Positions 49,486 to 58,510 of a stretch of 64,000 nt of DNA are shown here, one piece after another; the first letter of the stretch is position 1, and each line of letters starts with the position of its first letter. Position numbers and translations under genes: made by a program. The stretch is from DATBVX01 sp963724625 (lineage in GTDB: Bacteria > Pseudomonadota > Gammaproteobacteria > Steroidobacterales > Steroidobacteraceae), in NCBI GenBank assembly GCA_963724625.1, contig CAVRVO010000028.1, forward strand, positions 8,021 through 72,020, written 5' to 3'. The notes under the pieces are model-generated. The model was not told the origin of the DNA. It did not search any database and saw only the letters and a list, made by a program, of their open reading frames with translations.

Positions 49486-50325
49486 TCAGGCGACCTTCCG
49501 TTGGCCTTGCTGGAAGAACGCGAGCAGGTCGCGGTTGACCAACTCCGCATGTGTGGCCGTGAGACCGTGCGACAGGCCCGGATAGTAGATTTCGACGGCC
49601 CCCTTGATCAGCTTGGCCGATTTACGCGCGGAGTCGTGGACCGGCACGATCTGGTCATCCTCGCCATGCATGACGAGAGTGGGAACGTCGAACTTTTTCA
49701 GATCCTCGCTGAAGTCGGTTTCGGAGAATGCCTTGATGCTTTCATAGGCATTCTTGAGTCCGCTCTGCATGCTCCAGAGCCAGAACTGGTCTAGGATCCC
49801 TTGCGAAACCTTCGCACCCGGCCGGTTGGCGCCATAGAACTGAATGGCCAGATCCCTGTAGAACTGCGAGCGGTCCTTGACGAGGCCAGCGCGGATTGCA
49901 TCGAACACTTCCAGCGGCAGGCCCTCTGGATTCGCGGGGGTCTTGAGCATGAGCGGCGGCACAGCGGCGATCAGCACCGCCTTCGAGACGCGCTTCGTGC
50001 CGTACCGACCGATGTAGCGTGCCACTTCGCCTCCGCCGGTCGAGTGGCCGACCATGATGATGTCCTCAAGATCCAGGGCCTCGGTCACTGCTGCGAGGTC
50101 GTCGGCATATCCGTCCATGTCGTTCCCGGTCGGAGCCTGGCTGGACCGGCCGTGGCCACGGCGATCGTGTGCGACGACTCGGAAGCCGTTCTGGACGAGA
50201 AACAGCATCTGACCGTCCCAAGCATCGGAGCTCAGCGGCCATCCGTGCGAGAAGGTGACGACCGGGCCCTTGCCCCAGTCTTTGTAGTAGATCGTGGTGC
50301 CGTCCTTAACTGTGATCGTGCCCAT
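49486..50325 (-). CDS. Alpha/beta hydrolase of the cofactor-free haloperoxidase type
   Basis: The 279 residues start behind AAGGAGAT and show FSHGWPLSSDAWDGQM, DRRGHGRSSQ, MVGHSTGGGEVARYIGRYG (nucleophile Ser), LVMHGEDDQIVPV (Asp) and GLSHGL (His). The DRRGHGRS and GHSTGGGEVARY blocks are diagnostic of non-haem, cofactor-free chloroperoxidase/haloperoxidase-like hydrolases, many of which are esterases with peroxidase side activity. First gene of the minus-strand series; a palindromic site lies 100 bases upstream. Confidence 0.92.
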   Translation of the reverse strand: MGTITVKDGTTIYYKDWGKGPVVTFSHGWPLSSDAWDGQMLFLVQNGFRVVAHDRRGHGRSSQAPTGNDMDGYADDLAAVTEALDLEDIIMVGHSTGGGEVARYIGRYGTKRVSKAVLIAAVPPLMLKTPANPEGLPLEVFDAIRAGLVKDRSQFYRDLAIQFYGANRPGAKVSQGILDQFWLWSMQSGLKNAYESIKAFSETDFSEDLKKFDVPTLVMHGEDDQIVPVHDSARKSAKLIKGAVEIYYPGLSHGLTATHAELVNRDLLAFFQQGQRKVA

Positions 50326-50426
50326 GTGGATATCTCCTTAAAGAAAACGGGGCCACCTACGGTGACCTCACCGTGTTCGATGACCGAATACGTTTATTGA
50401 TGGGACCAGCGGAGACTTGAACAACA

Positions 50427-50456
50427 GGTCAATGGTGAAGTTCCCTTCACTTGACC
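50427..50456. promoter_or_regulatory. Imperfect palindrome between haloperoxidase and msrA
   Basis: GGTCAA-TG-GTGAAG, a TTCC centre, then CTTCAC-TTGACC gives two 12-base arms with a two-base bulge. The symmetry and size suit a MerR- or TetR-type operator. It sits in the 506-base divergent region (50326-50831) between two stress-related transcription units. No gene is supported within that region. Confidence 0.45.
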
Positions 50457-50846
50457 TCTCGAGAGACACCATGGATCGCCGAGGCGCGACAGCTCTTCGG
50501 GTGAGTCGTCGCGTCGAAAAGCATGAATCCGTCGGTTTTCGATGTCTATCGTACTTTGGTGTCAGATGGCCACTGCCGAAGGGTTACGCCACTTTCGCGT
50601 CACGCTGGTCGTGGCGCGTTTCCAGAGGGCGATCGCAGATCAAGGAGGATACGCCCTGAAAAGTAACAACCATGTGTCCGCCACCAGTTGCGATTGGCAT
50701 GTGAGTTGCACTGTCAGGCGGTCTCGAATTTGGACTCATGCGGACGTAACCTAAGCCGATCACACACTTGTGCCTGCATCGCTGGCCAACGGAGGCAAAC
50801 GCGGCGCGTACGGACCAATGGCGGGTTGGCAATGGAGATCACACAA

Positions 50847-51365
50847 ATGGCGAACACGGAAACGGCGATTCTCGCGGGCGGGTGCTTCTGGGGCATGCAG
50901 GATTTGATCCGCAAGCTGCCGGGCGTCACCTCGACGCGCGTGGGTTACAGCGGCGGCGACGTGCCGCACGCGACCTACCGCAATCACGGCACACACGCGG
51001 AGGCGATCGAGGTGGTTTTCGACCCGACCAAGTTCTCGTACCGCGAGCTGCTCGAGTTCTTCTTCCAGATCCACGATCCGACGACAAAGAATCGCCAAGG
51101 CAACGACGTCGGCACCTCGTACCGGTCGGGCATCTACTACCTCTCCGACGAGCAGCGCCGCGTGGCCGAGGATACGATCGCCGACGTGGAAGCCTCGGGT
51201 CTGTGGCCCGGGCGCGTCGTGACGGAGGTGCGCGAGGCGGGGCCGTTCTGGGAAGCCGAGCCGGAGCACCAGGATTATCTGCTGCTTTACCCCGACGGTT
51301 ACACGTGCCATTTCCCGCGCCCGAACTGGCGACTGCCGCGCCGCGCGAGTGCGCGCACGGCGTGA
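50847..51365 (+). CDS. msrA: Peptide methionine sulfoxide reductase A
   Basis: The start is ATG 50847 (MANTETAILAGG), with GGAG nine bases upstream; ATG 50832 is an alternative. The 172 residues have the active-site motif GGCFWGMQ (catalytic Cys), GYSGGDVPHATYRNHGTHAE, FFFQIHDPTTKNRQGNDVGT and YHxxYL-like HQDYLLLYPDGY. The enzyme reduces methionine-S-sulfoxide. No recycling cysteine near the C-terminus, so it may depend on another reductant route. Five bases separate it from msrB. Confidence 0.95.
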   Translation: MANTETAILAGGCFWGMQDLIRKLPGVTSTRVGYSGGDVPHATYRNHGTHAEAIEVVFDPTKFSYRELLEFFFQIHDPTTKNRQGNDVGTSYRSGIYYLSDEQRRVAEDTIADVEASGLWPGRVVTEVREAGPFWEAEPEHQDYLLLYPDGYTCHFPRPNWRLPRRASARTA

Positions 51366-51370
51366 CCGAC

Positions 51371-51853
51371 ATGAACACACGTGAGAGCGATTCGTCGAGC
51401 GCCTTGCGCTGGAGTCAAGTAGTCGAACTGGCGAAGGGCGGCAACGGCGCACCGCCGCGGCGCGTCGAGAAGAGCGACGCAGAGTGGCGCGCCGCGCTTA
51501 CCGATGAGCAGTATCGCGTCGCGCGGGGCAAGGGCACGGAGCGGCCGTTCAGCTCGGAGCTCTGCTCGTTGTTCGAACCCGGCCGTTACGACTGCGTCTG
51601 CTGCGACACGCCACTGTTCGACTCGACGAGCAAATTCGAGAGCCGCACGGGCTGGCCGAGCTTCACGGCACCGCTCACACGCGACGTCGTGGCCTACCAT
51701 TTCGACACGAGCTACGGCATGCGGGAAATCGAGGCGACGTGCAACGTTTGTGATGCGCACTTGGGGCACGTGTTTCCCGATGGGCCGCCGCCGAGCGGCC
51801 TGCGGTTCTGCATCAACGCCGTGTCGCTGCGCAAGGCGAAATCGTCCGAGTAA
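51371..51853 (+). CDS. msrB: Peptide methionine sulfoxide reductase B
   Basis: The 160 residues from ATG 51371 contain the zinc-binding cysteines (CVCC and CNVCDAHLGH), ESRTGWPSF and GLRFCINAVSL with the catalytic cysteine. It reduces methionine-R-sulfoxide and complements MsrA. The gene directly follows msrA (operon) and precedes the superoxide dismutase by 122 bases, making an oxidative-stress unit. Confidence 0.95.
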   Translation: MNTRESDSSSALRWSQVVELAKGGNGAPPRRVEKSDAEWRAALTDEQYRVARGKGTERPFSSELCSLFEPGRYDCVCCDTPLFDSTSKFESRTGWPSFTAPLTRDVVAYHFDTSYGMREIEATCNVCDAHLGHVFPDGPPPSGLRFCINAVSLRKAKSSE

Positions 51854-51975
51854 CGCGATCAGGAACTCCTGCGCATCGGCCTGATCCTCTATGACGCCCT
51901 CTACGCGTGGTGTCGCGCGCTGACAAGCGAGCACCACGGGTGGTACCCGGAAGCATTGCAGAAGGAGACGCACAC

Positions 51976-52686
51976 GTGAATGCTTCATCACGCCGACAGT
52001 TTATCCAGGCAACCGCCGCCGCATCGCTGGTGGCCGCGAATGTTGCCCCTTCAACGCTTGACGCAGCCGCGGACGGAAAGATGAGCGCGCTAGGCAATGC
52101 ATTCGACTATCAACATGCGGCGCTACCCCTGCCTTTCGATGTTAAGAGTCTCAAGGGACTCTCCGAGCGACTGATGCAATCACACTGGGAAAACAACTAC
52201 GGTGGGGCCGTCAAAGCCCTGAATACAGTACGAGGGCGACTCATGCAGGCCCTGAACGACGCGAACACGCCGCCGTACGTTTACAACGGACTCAAGCGTG
52301 AGCAGCTGATCCGGACCGGCTCTGTGGTGCTGCACGAGTTGTATTTCGCAAACCTTGGTGGCGATGGCAAGGCAGCTGGCGACGTCCGCAGCAGGATAGC
52401 CGCCTCCTTCGGTACGTTCGACGCGTGGGAGATGGAATTCCGCAAGATTGGTCAGGGATTGGGTGGCGGATCGGGTTGGGTCGTGCTCGGATTGAACACG
52501 CGCCTGAAACTGCTAGAGAACTACTGGATGGCCGATCACAGCACACATCCGGCCGATACCACGCCCATTCTCGTGATGGACATGTACGAACACGCCTTCC
52601 AGATCGACTACGGCGCCGCCGCGCCAAAGTACATCGACGCGTTCTTCGCCAACATTCAGTGGGATACCGTCGCAAAGAGACTGTAG
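51976..52686 (+). CDS. Exported Fe/Mn superoxide dismutase
   Basis: The start is GTG 51976 behind AAGGAG, giving 236 residues. The N-terminus NASSRRQFIQATAAASLVAA is a twin-arginine signal. The mature part is Fe/Mn-SOD: QSHWENNYGGAVKALN (first His), SVVLHELYFANLGG (second His region), GGGSGWVVLGL and MDMYEHAFQIDYG (Asp and His metal ligands, equivalent to DVWEHAYY). Tat export of a folded, metallated SOD is consistent with periplasmic defence. The CDS is longer by its signal than cytoplasmic SODs (about 195 residues). Confidence 0.9.
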   Translation: MNASSRRQFIQATAAASLVAANVAPSTLDAAADGKMSALGNAFDYQHAALPLPFDVKSLKGLSERLMQSHWENNYGGAVKALNTVRGRLMQALNDANTPPYVYNGLKREQLIRTGSVVLHELYFANLGGDGKAAGDVRSRIAASFGTFDAWEMEFRKIGQGLGGGSGWVVLGLNTRLKLLENYWMADHSTHPADTTPILVMDMYEHAFQIDYGAAAPKYIDAFFANIQWDTVAKRL

Positions 52687-52775
52687 GTCGAGGCGCAAAT
52701 CCGTGTCGGTGCCGATGATGCGCGTTACCAGCGGCCGACGCGCGGACCTTCGTGTTCGATCGCTGGCCTCCCCGC

Positions 52776-53207
52776 CTAGGAACTCTTCCGCGCGGTCTCG
52801 ACCCTCGGGAAGTAGCGGATCACGAAGAGCAAGTACACCAGCCAGAGTGCGAACCAGACAGACCCGACGGCAAGAAGCCCGATCGAGAAGAGGATCAGGC
52901 TCGGATCCAGGAACAGCAGGGTGTAACCGACCAGCCAGAAGCGATCGCCTCGCCGGCAGTACGTAGCCCTCTGGGCATCATCGATCCGGTCGCCAACCGA
53001 GGACCAGTAGTAGTAGAGGGACGCAAATACGAATGAGAACGTCGCCACACCCATCACGACCAGCGTCGCTTGAAACAGCAAGGCGTTGATCTCGCCGCTC
53101 CTGAACCTTGGATACAGAAAGAACAGCATGAACGTGAAGATCGCGATGCTCGTCGCGGCGAGCGAGTACGAGCGATTGACGTTGGCTGCGGCAAGATCGT
53201 CTCCCAT
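52776..53207 (-). CDS. Small membrane protein, four helices, unknown function
   Basis: The 143 residues behind AAGGAGG have four hydrophobic segments: ATSIAIFTFMLFFLYP, QATLVVMGVATFSFVFASLY, LVGYTLLFLDPSLILFSIGL and VGSVWFALWLVYLLFVIRYF. A cytoplasmic loop with YWSSVGDRIDDAQRATYCRR lies in the middle. The family is conserved but unnamed to me. It is divergent from the GFA gene, 79 bases apart. Confidence 0.75.
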   Translation of the reverse strand: MGDDLAAANVNRSYSLAATSIAIFTFMLFFLYPRFRSGEINALLFQATLVVMGVATFSFVFASLYYYWSSVGDRIDDAQRATYCRRGDRFWLVGYTLLFLDPSLILFSIGLLAVGSVWFALWLVYLLFVIRYFPRVETARKSS

Positions 53208-53286
53208 GGAATGCCTCCTTCACCATGGACGCCCGATGGGGTTCGTTGTAAATATTCCGACCGCTTGATTTTAGAGGAGACGCAGC

Positions 53287-53679
53287 ATGGACCGATACAC
53301 GGGTGGTTGCCTTTGCGGCAACGTCCGAATTGTGGCGTCGGGACTCCCATACCGGGTCGGCCTTTGTCACTGTCTCGACTGCCGCAAGCATCATGGGGCC
53401 CTTTTTCAAGCTTTCGCGGTGTTCCCTCAGGATGCGGTGACGATCGATGGCGAAACACGCGACTACGCCGGGCGGTTTTTCTGTCCCCGCTGCGGCTCGT
53501 CCGTTTTCGCACGCACGTCAGACGAAATCGAGGTGAACCTAGGATCCCTGGATGCCCCTGACCAACTGATGCCAACCTACGAAAGCTGGATCGTCCGTCG
53601 CGAGTCCTGGTTGCCGCCGTTTCCGCTCACGAGACGATACGAGCGCGATCGTGACGCCACGCGGCGCTTTGAGGAGTAG
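53287..53679 (+). CDS. GFA-family (CENP-V/GFA) zinc protein
   Basis: The 130 residues behind GAGGAG show the GFA zinc cysteines: GGCLCGNVRI, GLCHCLDCRKHHGALF and FFCPRCGSSVFAR, in order and spacing of the CENP-V/GFA family (CxC, CxxC and CxxC). Some members use glutathione adducts of formaldehyde, but that activity is not general. Possible role in aldehyde or thiol-adduct handling. Confidence 0.92.
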   Translation: MDRYTGGCLCGNVRIVASGLPYRVGLCHCLDCRKHHGALFQAFAVFPQDAVTIDGETRDYAGRFFCPRCGSSVFARTSDEIEVNLGSLDAPDQLMPTYESWIVRRESWLPPFPLTRRYERDRDATRRFEE

Positions 53680-53755
53680 GTGGCACGTATTGGGAAGTTG
53701 GATGGTGGCCAGGGGCTGGAGCGCAGGATCGCCTAGTTAGTGTCCGAAAGCGACG

Positions 53756-55615
53756 TCAGCCCGAGATCTCGCCTACCGCGCGATGCGCCTCGTCGATCGC
53801 CGCATGCGCGTACGCCTGCCACGCCGCATCCGATCCGGCGATCGAGAGGTGGCCGATCTTCTGGTGTGCGACCTCGTAGACCGGCGGCTCCCGCTCTTCA
53901 TCGAACAGCGTATTGACGTCGTAGGCGTAGCCGTGCCCCCAGCGATTCACGGTGATGGCCGCGATGTCGCGGTCCGCATTGAAGCCACCAGGTCCCAGCA
54001 TGCGCGTGAGCTCATCGCGAATCTGCTTTTCGAACTCGGCGAACGGCATGGCATAGAGCTGCGTACGCGCAGCACGCCAGGCGTTGCGCTGATCGAGGCC
54101 GTTGAAGGGGACCGTCGGAACGTGGACGAGGTGCAGGAGGATCGGATCCTCGGGTCGCGACGAGCACTTGTAGCTTCCGAGGCTCACGGGATAGTCGAGC
54201 TTCAGGCGCGAGAAGAATCCCATTGGATTCGTGATTTCGTGCACCTTGAGCAACGCCCAGGGCTGCCAGTTGTTGACGGCGACATTCACGTAGACGAGCG
54301 GAGCCTTCACTCCCGCCGACAGCGCCTCGTGCTGCTTCGCGCCGACGTCCGGACAGATGTAGGGCAGCATCATGCCGTAGCCCGCATAGATCGCGCGCTT
54401 CGCCTGCACGCGATGCAGGCCGGCGCCTTCGACGTAGCCGACGTCGACAAGACCCGACGGCAGGTTCTTGAGGCTCACGACCGTGCTCTGCAAGCGCAGC
54501 CGCACGGGCGCGCTCGCCTGGTCGAGTTTCGTGTAGTCGAATTTCGCGGTGACGATGTCATCCATCGTCGTACCTGGTGCAGCGGCCGGAATGAGCTTGC
54601 GCACGAGCAAGCGCGCGATCGACGCGTTGCCGTCGGGGAAGTGATAGATGTAGGGATCGTCCATCTCCGCTTTTGCATCATCGCTCAAGGTGAGGCCGAG
54701 TCCCTGAAAACCGGGGTAGCCGGCGTCCATCGCGTAATACGCCGGTACGGCGTCGACTCCGATGGCGAAGAAATCGTTGCTCCTGCCCTGGAATGACTTC
54801 GCGGCGATATCGCTCAAGCCCCAGTGCTTCATGACGAAGTCGCGGTAGCTCAGCGTCCCGAGAAAGTCTTCCTTCTCCTTGACCGCCTTGCCCTTGAGCA
54901 CGTCGCGCTTTTCCGTATATAGCGCCACGATATTCTTCTTCTGATCGTCAGGTAGCGGAAAGTCCGCGACGAATGCGGCGACGCTCCGTGCATTCATGCG
55001 GTCCGGCTGGATATCGTCCGCGACCATGCGCGTCGGATCACCAGTCACGAGCTTATCCGCGCCGAACGTGTCCTTCTTGAAGAAGAGGGCGCGCGAGAGC
55101 CCGAGCCCGGGGTAGAGCGTCCGGTTGAACGCGGTGTTGAAACGGTCGACGTTGATGCCGAGCGTCGTCAGCAGGCCGCTCGCCGTCTTGCTCCACTCGG
55201 TCTTCGGCGACTGGATCGCTTCGCTCCCGCCGTAGCCGATGAGCTGCCGGCCGCCTACGTTGAATTCGTTGCGGCGCGCGTGGCCGCCGAATTCGTCGTG
55301 ATTCTCGAGAATGAGGATGCGCGCCTTCGGATGCGATGCCTTGTAGAAATGCGCTGCCGCAAGGCCGCTGATGCCGCTGCCGATGACGACGAGATCGACG
55401 GTCTCATCAACCGCCAGCCTGGACGGATCGAAGCGCTTGCCGTCCCGCACGGAATGCGCGATGAAATAGGCGGACGGTGTGCTGCCTCGATCTCCCGTGA
55501 GCGATGGCGGGTACGCGGCAGCCGACGCGGCAAACAGGTCCTTAGGCGCAAGTCCCGCGGCGATAGTGAGCGCGACGCCGTCGAGAAAATCGCGGCGCGT
55601 GATTCCGTGGGCCAT
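53756..55615 (-). CDS. Tat-exported FAD-dependent oxidoreductase (spermidine dehydrogenase-like)
   Basis: The 619 residues behind GGGAGG start with a twin-arginine signal (ITRRDFLDGVALTIAAGLAP). The FAD site is VDLVVIGSGISGLAAAHFY (GxGxxG) with LENHDEFGGHARRNEF. A long substrate region contains GYGGSEAIQSPKTEW and WRAARTQLYAMPFAEFEKQI, and the C-terminus has RWGHGYAYDVNTLFDE and GHLSIAGSDAAWQAYAHAAI. This overall layout matches the NAD(P)-binding/FAD family that includes spermidine dehydrogenase, though the substrate is not determined. No adjacent cytochrome c gene on the same strand. Confidence 0.88.
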   Translation of the reverse strand: MAHGITRRDFLDGVALTIAAGLAPKDLFAASAAAYPPSLTGDRGSTPSAYFIAHSVRDGKRFDPSRLAVDETVDLVVIGSGISGLAAAHFYKASHPKARILILENHDEFGGHARRNEFNVGGRQLIGYGGSEAIQSPKTEWSKTASGLLTTLGINVDRFNTAFNRTLYPGLGLSRALFFKKDTFGADKLVTGDPTRMVADDIQPDRMNARSVAAFVADFPLPDDQKKNIVALYTEKRDVLKGKAVKEKEDFLGTLSYRDFVMKHWGLSDIAAKSFQGRSNDFFAIGVDAVPAYYAMDAGYPGFQGLGLTLSDDAKAEMDDPYIYHFPDGNASIARLLVRKLIPAAAPGTTMDDIVTAKFDYTKLDQASAPVRLRLQSTVVSLKNLPSGLVDVGYVEGAGLHRVQAKRAIYAGYGMMLPYICPDVGAKQHEALSAGVKAPLVYVNVAVNNWQPWALLKVHEITNPMGFFSRLKLDYPVSLGSYKCSSRPEDPILLHLVHVPTVPFNGLDQRNAWRAARTQLYAMPFAEFEKQIRDELTRMLGPGGFNADRDIAAITVNRWGHGYAYDVNTLFDEEREPPVYEVAHQKIGHLSIAGSDAAWQAYAHAAIDEAHRAVGEISG

Positions 55616-55893
55616 GCAACCTCCCTCGCCATGTCCCTTGGTGCGTCCGGGTTTGTTTTTGGTTCTATCGTGATGCTTCGAGGTGCGGAGTCTGCCCGGT
55701 TTCAGGATGGAAAGAAGAAGAGAAGTTAAACGATCAAGACGCCATCCAGAAGCGGACCTTGACGTGAAGGCCGACTATGAACGCGTTGTCATTGGCTGCG
55801 GTCGCCGGGTTCACGCATGAGGATTCGGGTTGCCATCGCTGACGCCCAGAGGCGCACAATAGGTGGGCGTCTGATTCCACGATGGAGGTCAAT

Positions 55894-56397
55894 ATGACAC
55901 GCAGGCATTGTCTATTGGGGCCGCTCACGGCCGTATTGCTTGTGGCTGGCTGCGCAAAAGCTCCGCCTCCTGGTGAGGCGCCCGCCCTCGCCGGAGCCTG
56001 GCGGTCGTCGCTCCAGTTCGAGGGTGGGGCTTTCGCGCCGATCAAGGATCTCGAGTTCATGTACGTGTTCAACACCGGCGGCACGATGACCGAGTCCTCA
56101 AACTACGACGGAGCCCCTCCCGTACCACCTGCGTACGGCGTCTGGCGTAGTGTCGGAGCCAATGAGTTCGAGGCGAAGTATGAGTACTACGCGACCGCAC
56201 CGTCAGCAGCAGACGAATTCATGAAGGGCGCCGGTTGGGTGCCGTCAGGTCGCGGGGTGTTCGTCGAACGGATTACGGTTTCGGCCGATGGTCAGACCTT
56301 TGTATCCACCATGAAGTACGACGCTTTCGACATGAAGGGTGCACCGATCGAAGGCGGTGGGGAAGCGAAAGGAAAGGCGGTGAGAATCCGGTTCTGA
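55894..56397 (+). CDS. Lipoprotein of unknown function
   Basis: The start is ATG 55894 because GGAGG lies five bases upstream; ATG 55882 overlaps that site. The 167 residues have a lipobox (LLVAGC) and then GAWRSSLQFEGGAFAPIKDL, TMTESSNYDGAPPVPPAYGV and VSADGQTFVSTMKYDAF. The pattern WR...P..GVWR is seen in a family of small lipocalin-like bacterial lipoproteins, but I cannot name it. Convergent with the porin gene, 17 bases away. Confidence 0.75.
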   Translation: MTRRHCLLGPLTAVLLVAGCAKAPPPGEAPALAGAWRSSLQFEGGAFAPIKDLEFMYVFNTGGTMTESSNYDGAPPVPPAYGVWRSVGANEFEAKYEYYATAPSAADEFMKGAGWVPSGRGVFVERITVSADGQTFVSTMKYDAFDMKGAPIEGGGEAKGKAVRIRF

Positions 56398-56414
56398 GCG
56401 GCTGCGGACGGCGT

Positions 56415-57516
56415 TTAGAAATAGCCGTTGAGCTGCAGGAAGAACTGCTGACGATTCTGCAGATTGTTCTGTGGAATGCCGTCGTAGTAGCGCACGCCCG
56501 CGCGCAACTGCGCGAACTGGATCGGCACGTATTCCCAGACGAGGCTGTACCGCACCTGCTGATCTTCGCTGACATCGGTATCGGGGTCGAATTCTTCGGC
56601 GGTGAGCTTCAGATTCTGTCCGGGCAAGAATTTCCAGTTAGCCTCGATGAGTCCGGCCCATTGCTTGCGGCGAGGTTCAACGCTGCCATCGTCGATGTAG
56701 TCCGCTTCCGCCAGCCAGGCGATCGGCCCGGTGCGCAACCCGGCGAAGATATTCTGCATGCGGCGATCGCCGACATCGGTATGGTTTAGGTTGAAGCTTG
56801 CGCCGCCGCGCCAGCGTGACGTCACGCGCTCGGCGCGGAAACTCAGCTGTTTGCCACTGTCCGTCTCCGGTCCGCCGCCGGCACCGTTTGACACGGCGAG
56901 CTCAGCACCCCACGCGGCACCTTCGAATCCGAGCTCGACTCCGTGGTCGGGTGTGGCGAAGTTGATGCCGGGGACCTGACGGACGAAGGCCGAATCGTCC
57001 TGCAGGCGAAGACCGTAGGGCAGGAACATCTGTCCTGCCTTGATGTAGTAGCGCTGGCCTCCGAACCACAGGCGTCCATAGGCTTCCGCGTTGGTGCTCG
57101 CGCCGGGCGCGAGGCGTTGATCGACATATATAGAGAGTCGGTCCGGAATCACGCGCGCGTCGAGATAGACTCGCATCTCCTCGATTTCGAAGTCCGATTG
57201 CGTCTTCTCGTTGGGAATGCGCGTAACGTTTGCATCGGCTCGCAGGTTCCCGCCGATCGCCAGAAATCGATTGATCTCGCCGGTCCACGGAGTCGCGTCG
57301 CCGCTATCGATTCGATGCGCTGGCAGAGCAGTCTGCCCCCAGACCTGGCCGAAGGTAGTGCGCATGCCGCCGCCGGTTGGATTGACGTGGCAGATGCCGC
57401 ACTTCAATCCCTCTCGCACGGCGAAGTAGGGTTCGGCGAGTGCCTGTTGCGGTGCGAATGCGGCGAGCGTGAGCAGCGTAGGCAGGAGTAGATCTCTGAA
57501 GACCGACGAATCTCAT
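56415..57516 (-). CDS. Outer-membrane porin-like protein with N-terminal haem motif (signal peptide frameshifted)
   Basis: The long frame (from GTG 57419) encodes EGLKCGICHVNPTGGG, a CXXCH haem-c motif, then a beta barrel: EMRVYLDARVIPDRLSIYVD, RLWFGGQRYYIKAGQMFLPY, LSFRAERVTSRWRGGASFNL, and a last strand QQFFLQLNGYF. Upstream in the same frame is an excellent signal peptide (LLLPTLLTLAAFAPQQALAE) without a start codon. An ATG overlapping the previous gene's stop (ATGA, 57516-57513) encodes MRFVGLQ in another frame. One indel near 57495 would join them, so the true start is probably 57516. Likely a barrel with a periplasmic haem-bearing N-terminus. Confidence 0.75.
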
Positions 57517-58331
57517 CGTGCGGGCTCCACGTCGAATTCGAGGACGAAATCGTCGATGACGTCGCCCGCGCGACTGGTGAGGGCAACGCCGCCTTGGCCC
57601 GCAATCCGTAGCTGATAGCGATCGGCCGACCAACTGTCTTCAGGTATTTCAATCGCCAGCACCGTCGGCGCGAGTGATCGCACCGTGATTCGCAATTGCG
57701 TGATCGCCTGTTCATTGCCTTCGTCGAAGCTTCCGTCGCCGCCACTCCGAATCAGGGTGACGGCACCCGCCTCGAGCTGCGATACGTCGAGCTCGTCGTC
57801 CGCGGCAACGAGCAGCTCGCGCGGCGGTTGTGTCAGTCGCTCGCCGGGAAGCGGCGCAAGCGCACGGATCTGCGGCGCAGTCGAGGCGCCAAGCGCGGCC
57901 GCGGTCGGCTGAGCGCCGTCGAGGATCCACTGGCGAATCACGTCGATGGTGGACTGAGGAAGGTATGGTCCGCCGAGCGGCATTTGTCCGCCGACAGCCG
58001 CATGCCCTTCGAGTTTCTGAATGATGTAGCTGGAATCTGGTTGACCCGGCGCGACACGCATGAGCGAGGGAACCTCGACGCTCGGCTGACCGACGAGCAT
58101 CGCGTACGACGAGTTGGCGTCGAGCCGGAAGCCGAGTGGCGCGGCAGCGCCGGCGTGGCACGTCGTGCAGATCGGCGTGAACACCTGATCCTGAATCGAC
58201 TGCAACTCGGGCAGCAATGGTTGCGGTGCACTCGAGATCGGCCTGCCGTTGGCATCCAGGCCCTCGCCGTTGCCGGCGCAGGCGGCGAGCAGCGGCAGCA
58301 TCAGTCCCACCCCCGCGAATCGTTGCAGCAT
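57513..58331 (-). CDS. Lipoprotein with single CXXCH haem domain (planctomycete-type cytochrome-like)
   Basis: The start is the ATG at 58331, giving 272 residues with a lipobox (LPLLAACAG). PICTTCHAGAAAPLG holds a CXXCH motif followed by the pattern PGQPDSSYIIQKLEG and MPLGGPYLPQSTIDVIRQW, a haem-binding repeat style seen in Planctomycete-type cytochrome C domains. A C-terminal beta-rich domain follows (AGAVTLIRSGGDGSF). The stop overlaps the next gene's ATG (ATGA), so it is translationally coupled to the porin. A homologous haem domain ends the divergent TIGR03118 protein. Confidence 0.85.
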   Translation of the reverse strand: MLQRFAGVGLMLPLLAACAGNGEGLDANGRPISSAPQPLLPELQSIQDQVFTPICTTCHAGAAAPLGFRLDANSSYAMLVGQPSVEVPSLMRVAPGQPDSSYIIQKLEGHAAVGGQMPLGGPYLPQSTIDVIRQWILDGAQPTAAALGASTAPQIRALAPLPGERLTQPPRELLVAADDELDVSQLEAGAVTLIRSGGDGSFDEGNEQAITQLRITVRSLAPTVLAIEIPEDSWSADRYQLRIAGQGGVALTSRAGDVIDDFVLEFDVEPAR

Positions 58332-58510
58332 GTATGGCCCACTACGGCACGGTGTCTTTCGGTATGTGCCCGCCGAATCCGCCCGCAGTTCAATTCGCAC
58401 GCAAATAACCCTTCACCATTCGAAATCTTCTGCGCGGGGCAACCGAAAGCTCGCGGGCGGGTACTCACGGATGGGCAATAGCTTTGGACACTCCGTGTAA
58501 GGGGCGAGGC

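Noticed and set aside
50456..50831. Short ORFs between the divergent stress genes
   Set aside because: None has both a ribosome-binding site and a protein-like composition; the AAGGAGG near 50644 is followed by no start codon.
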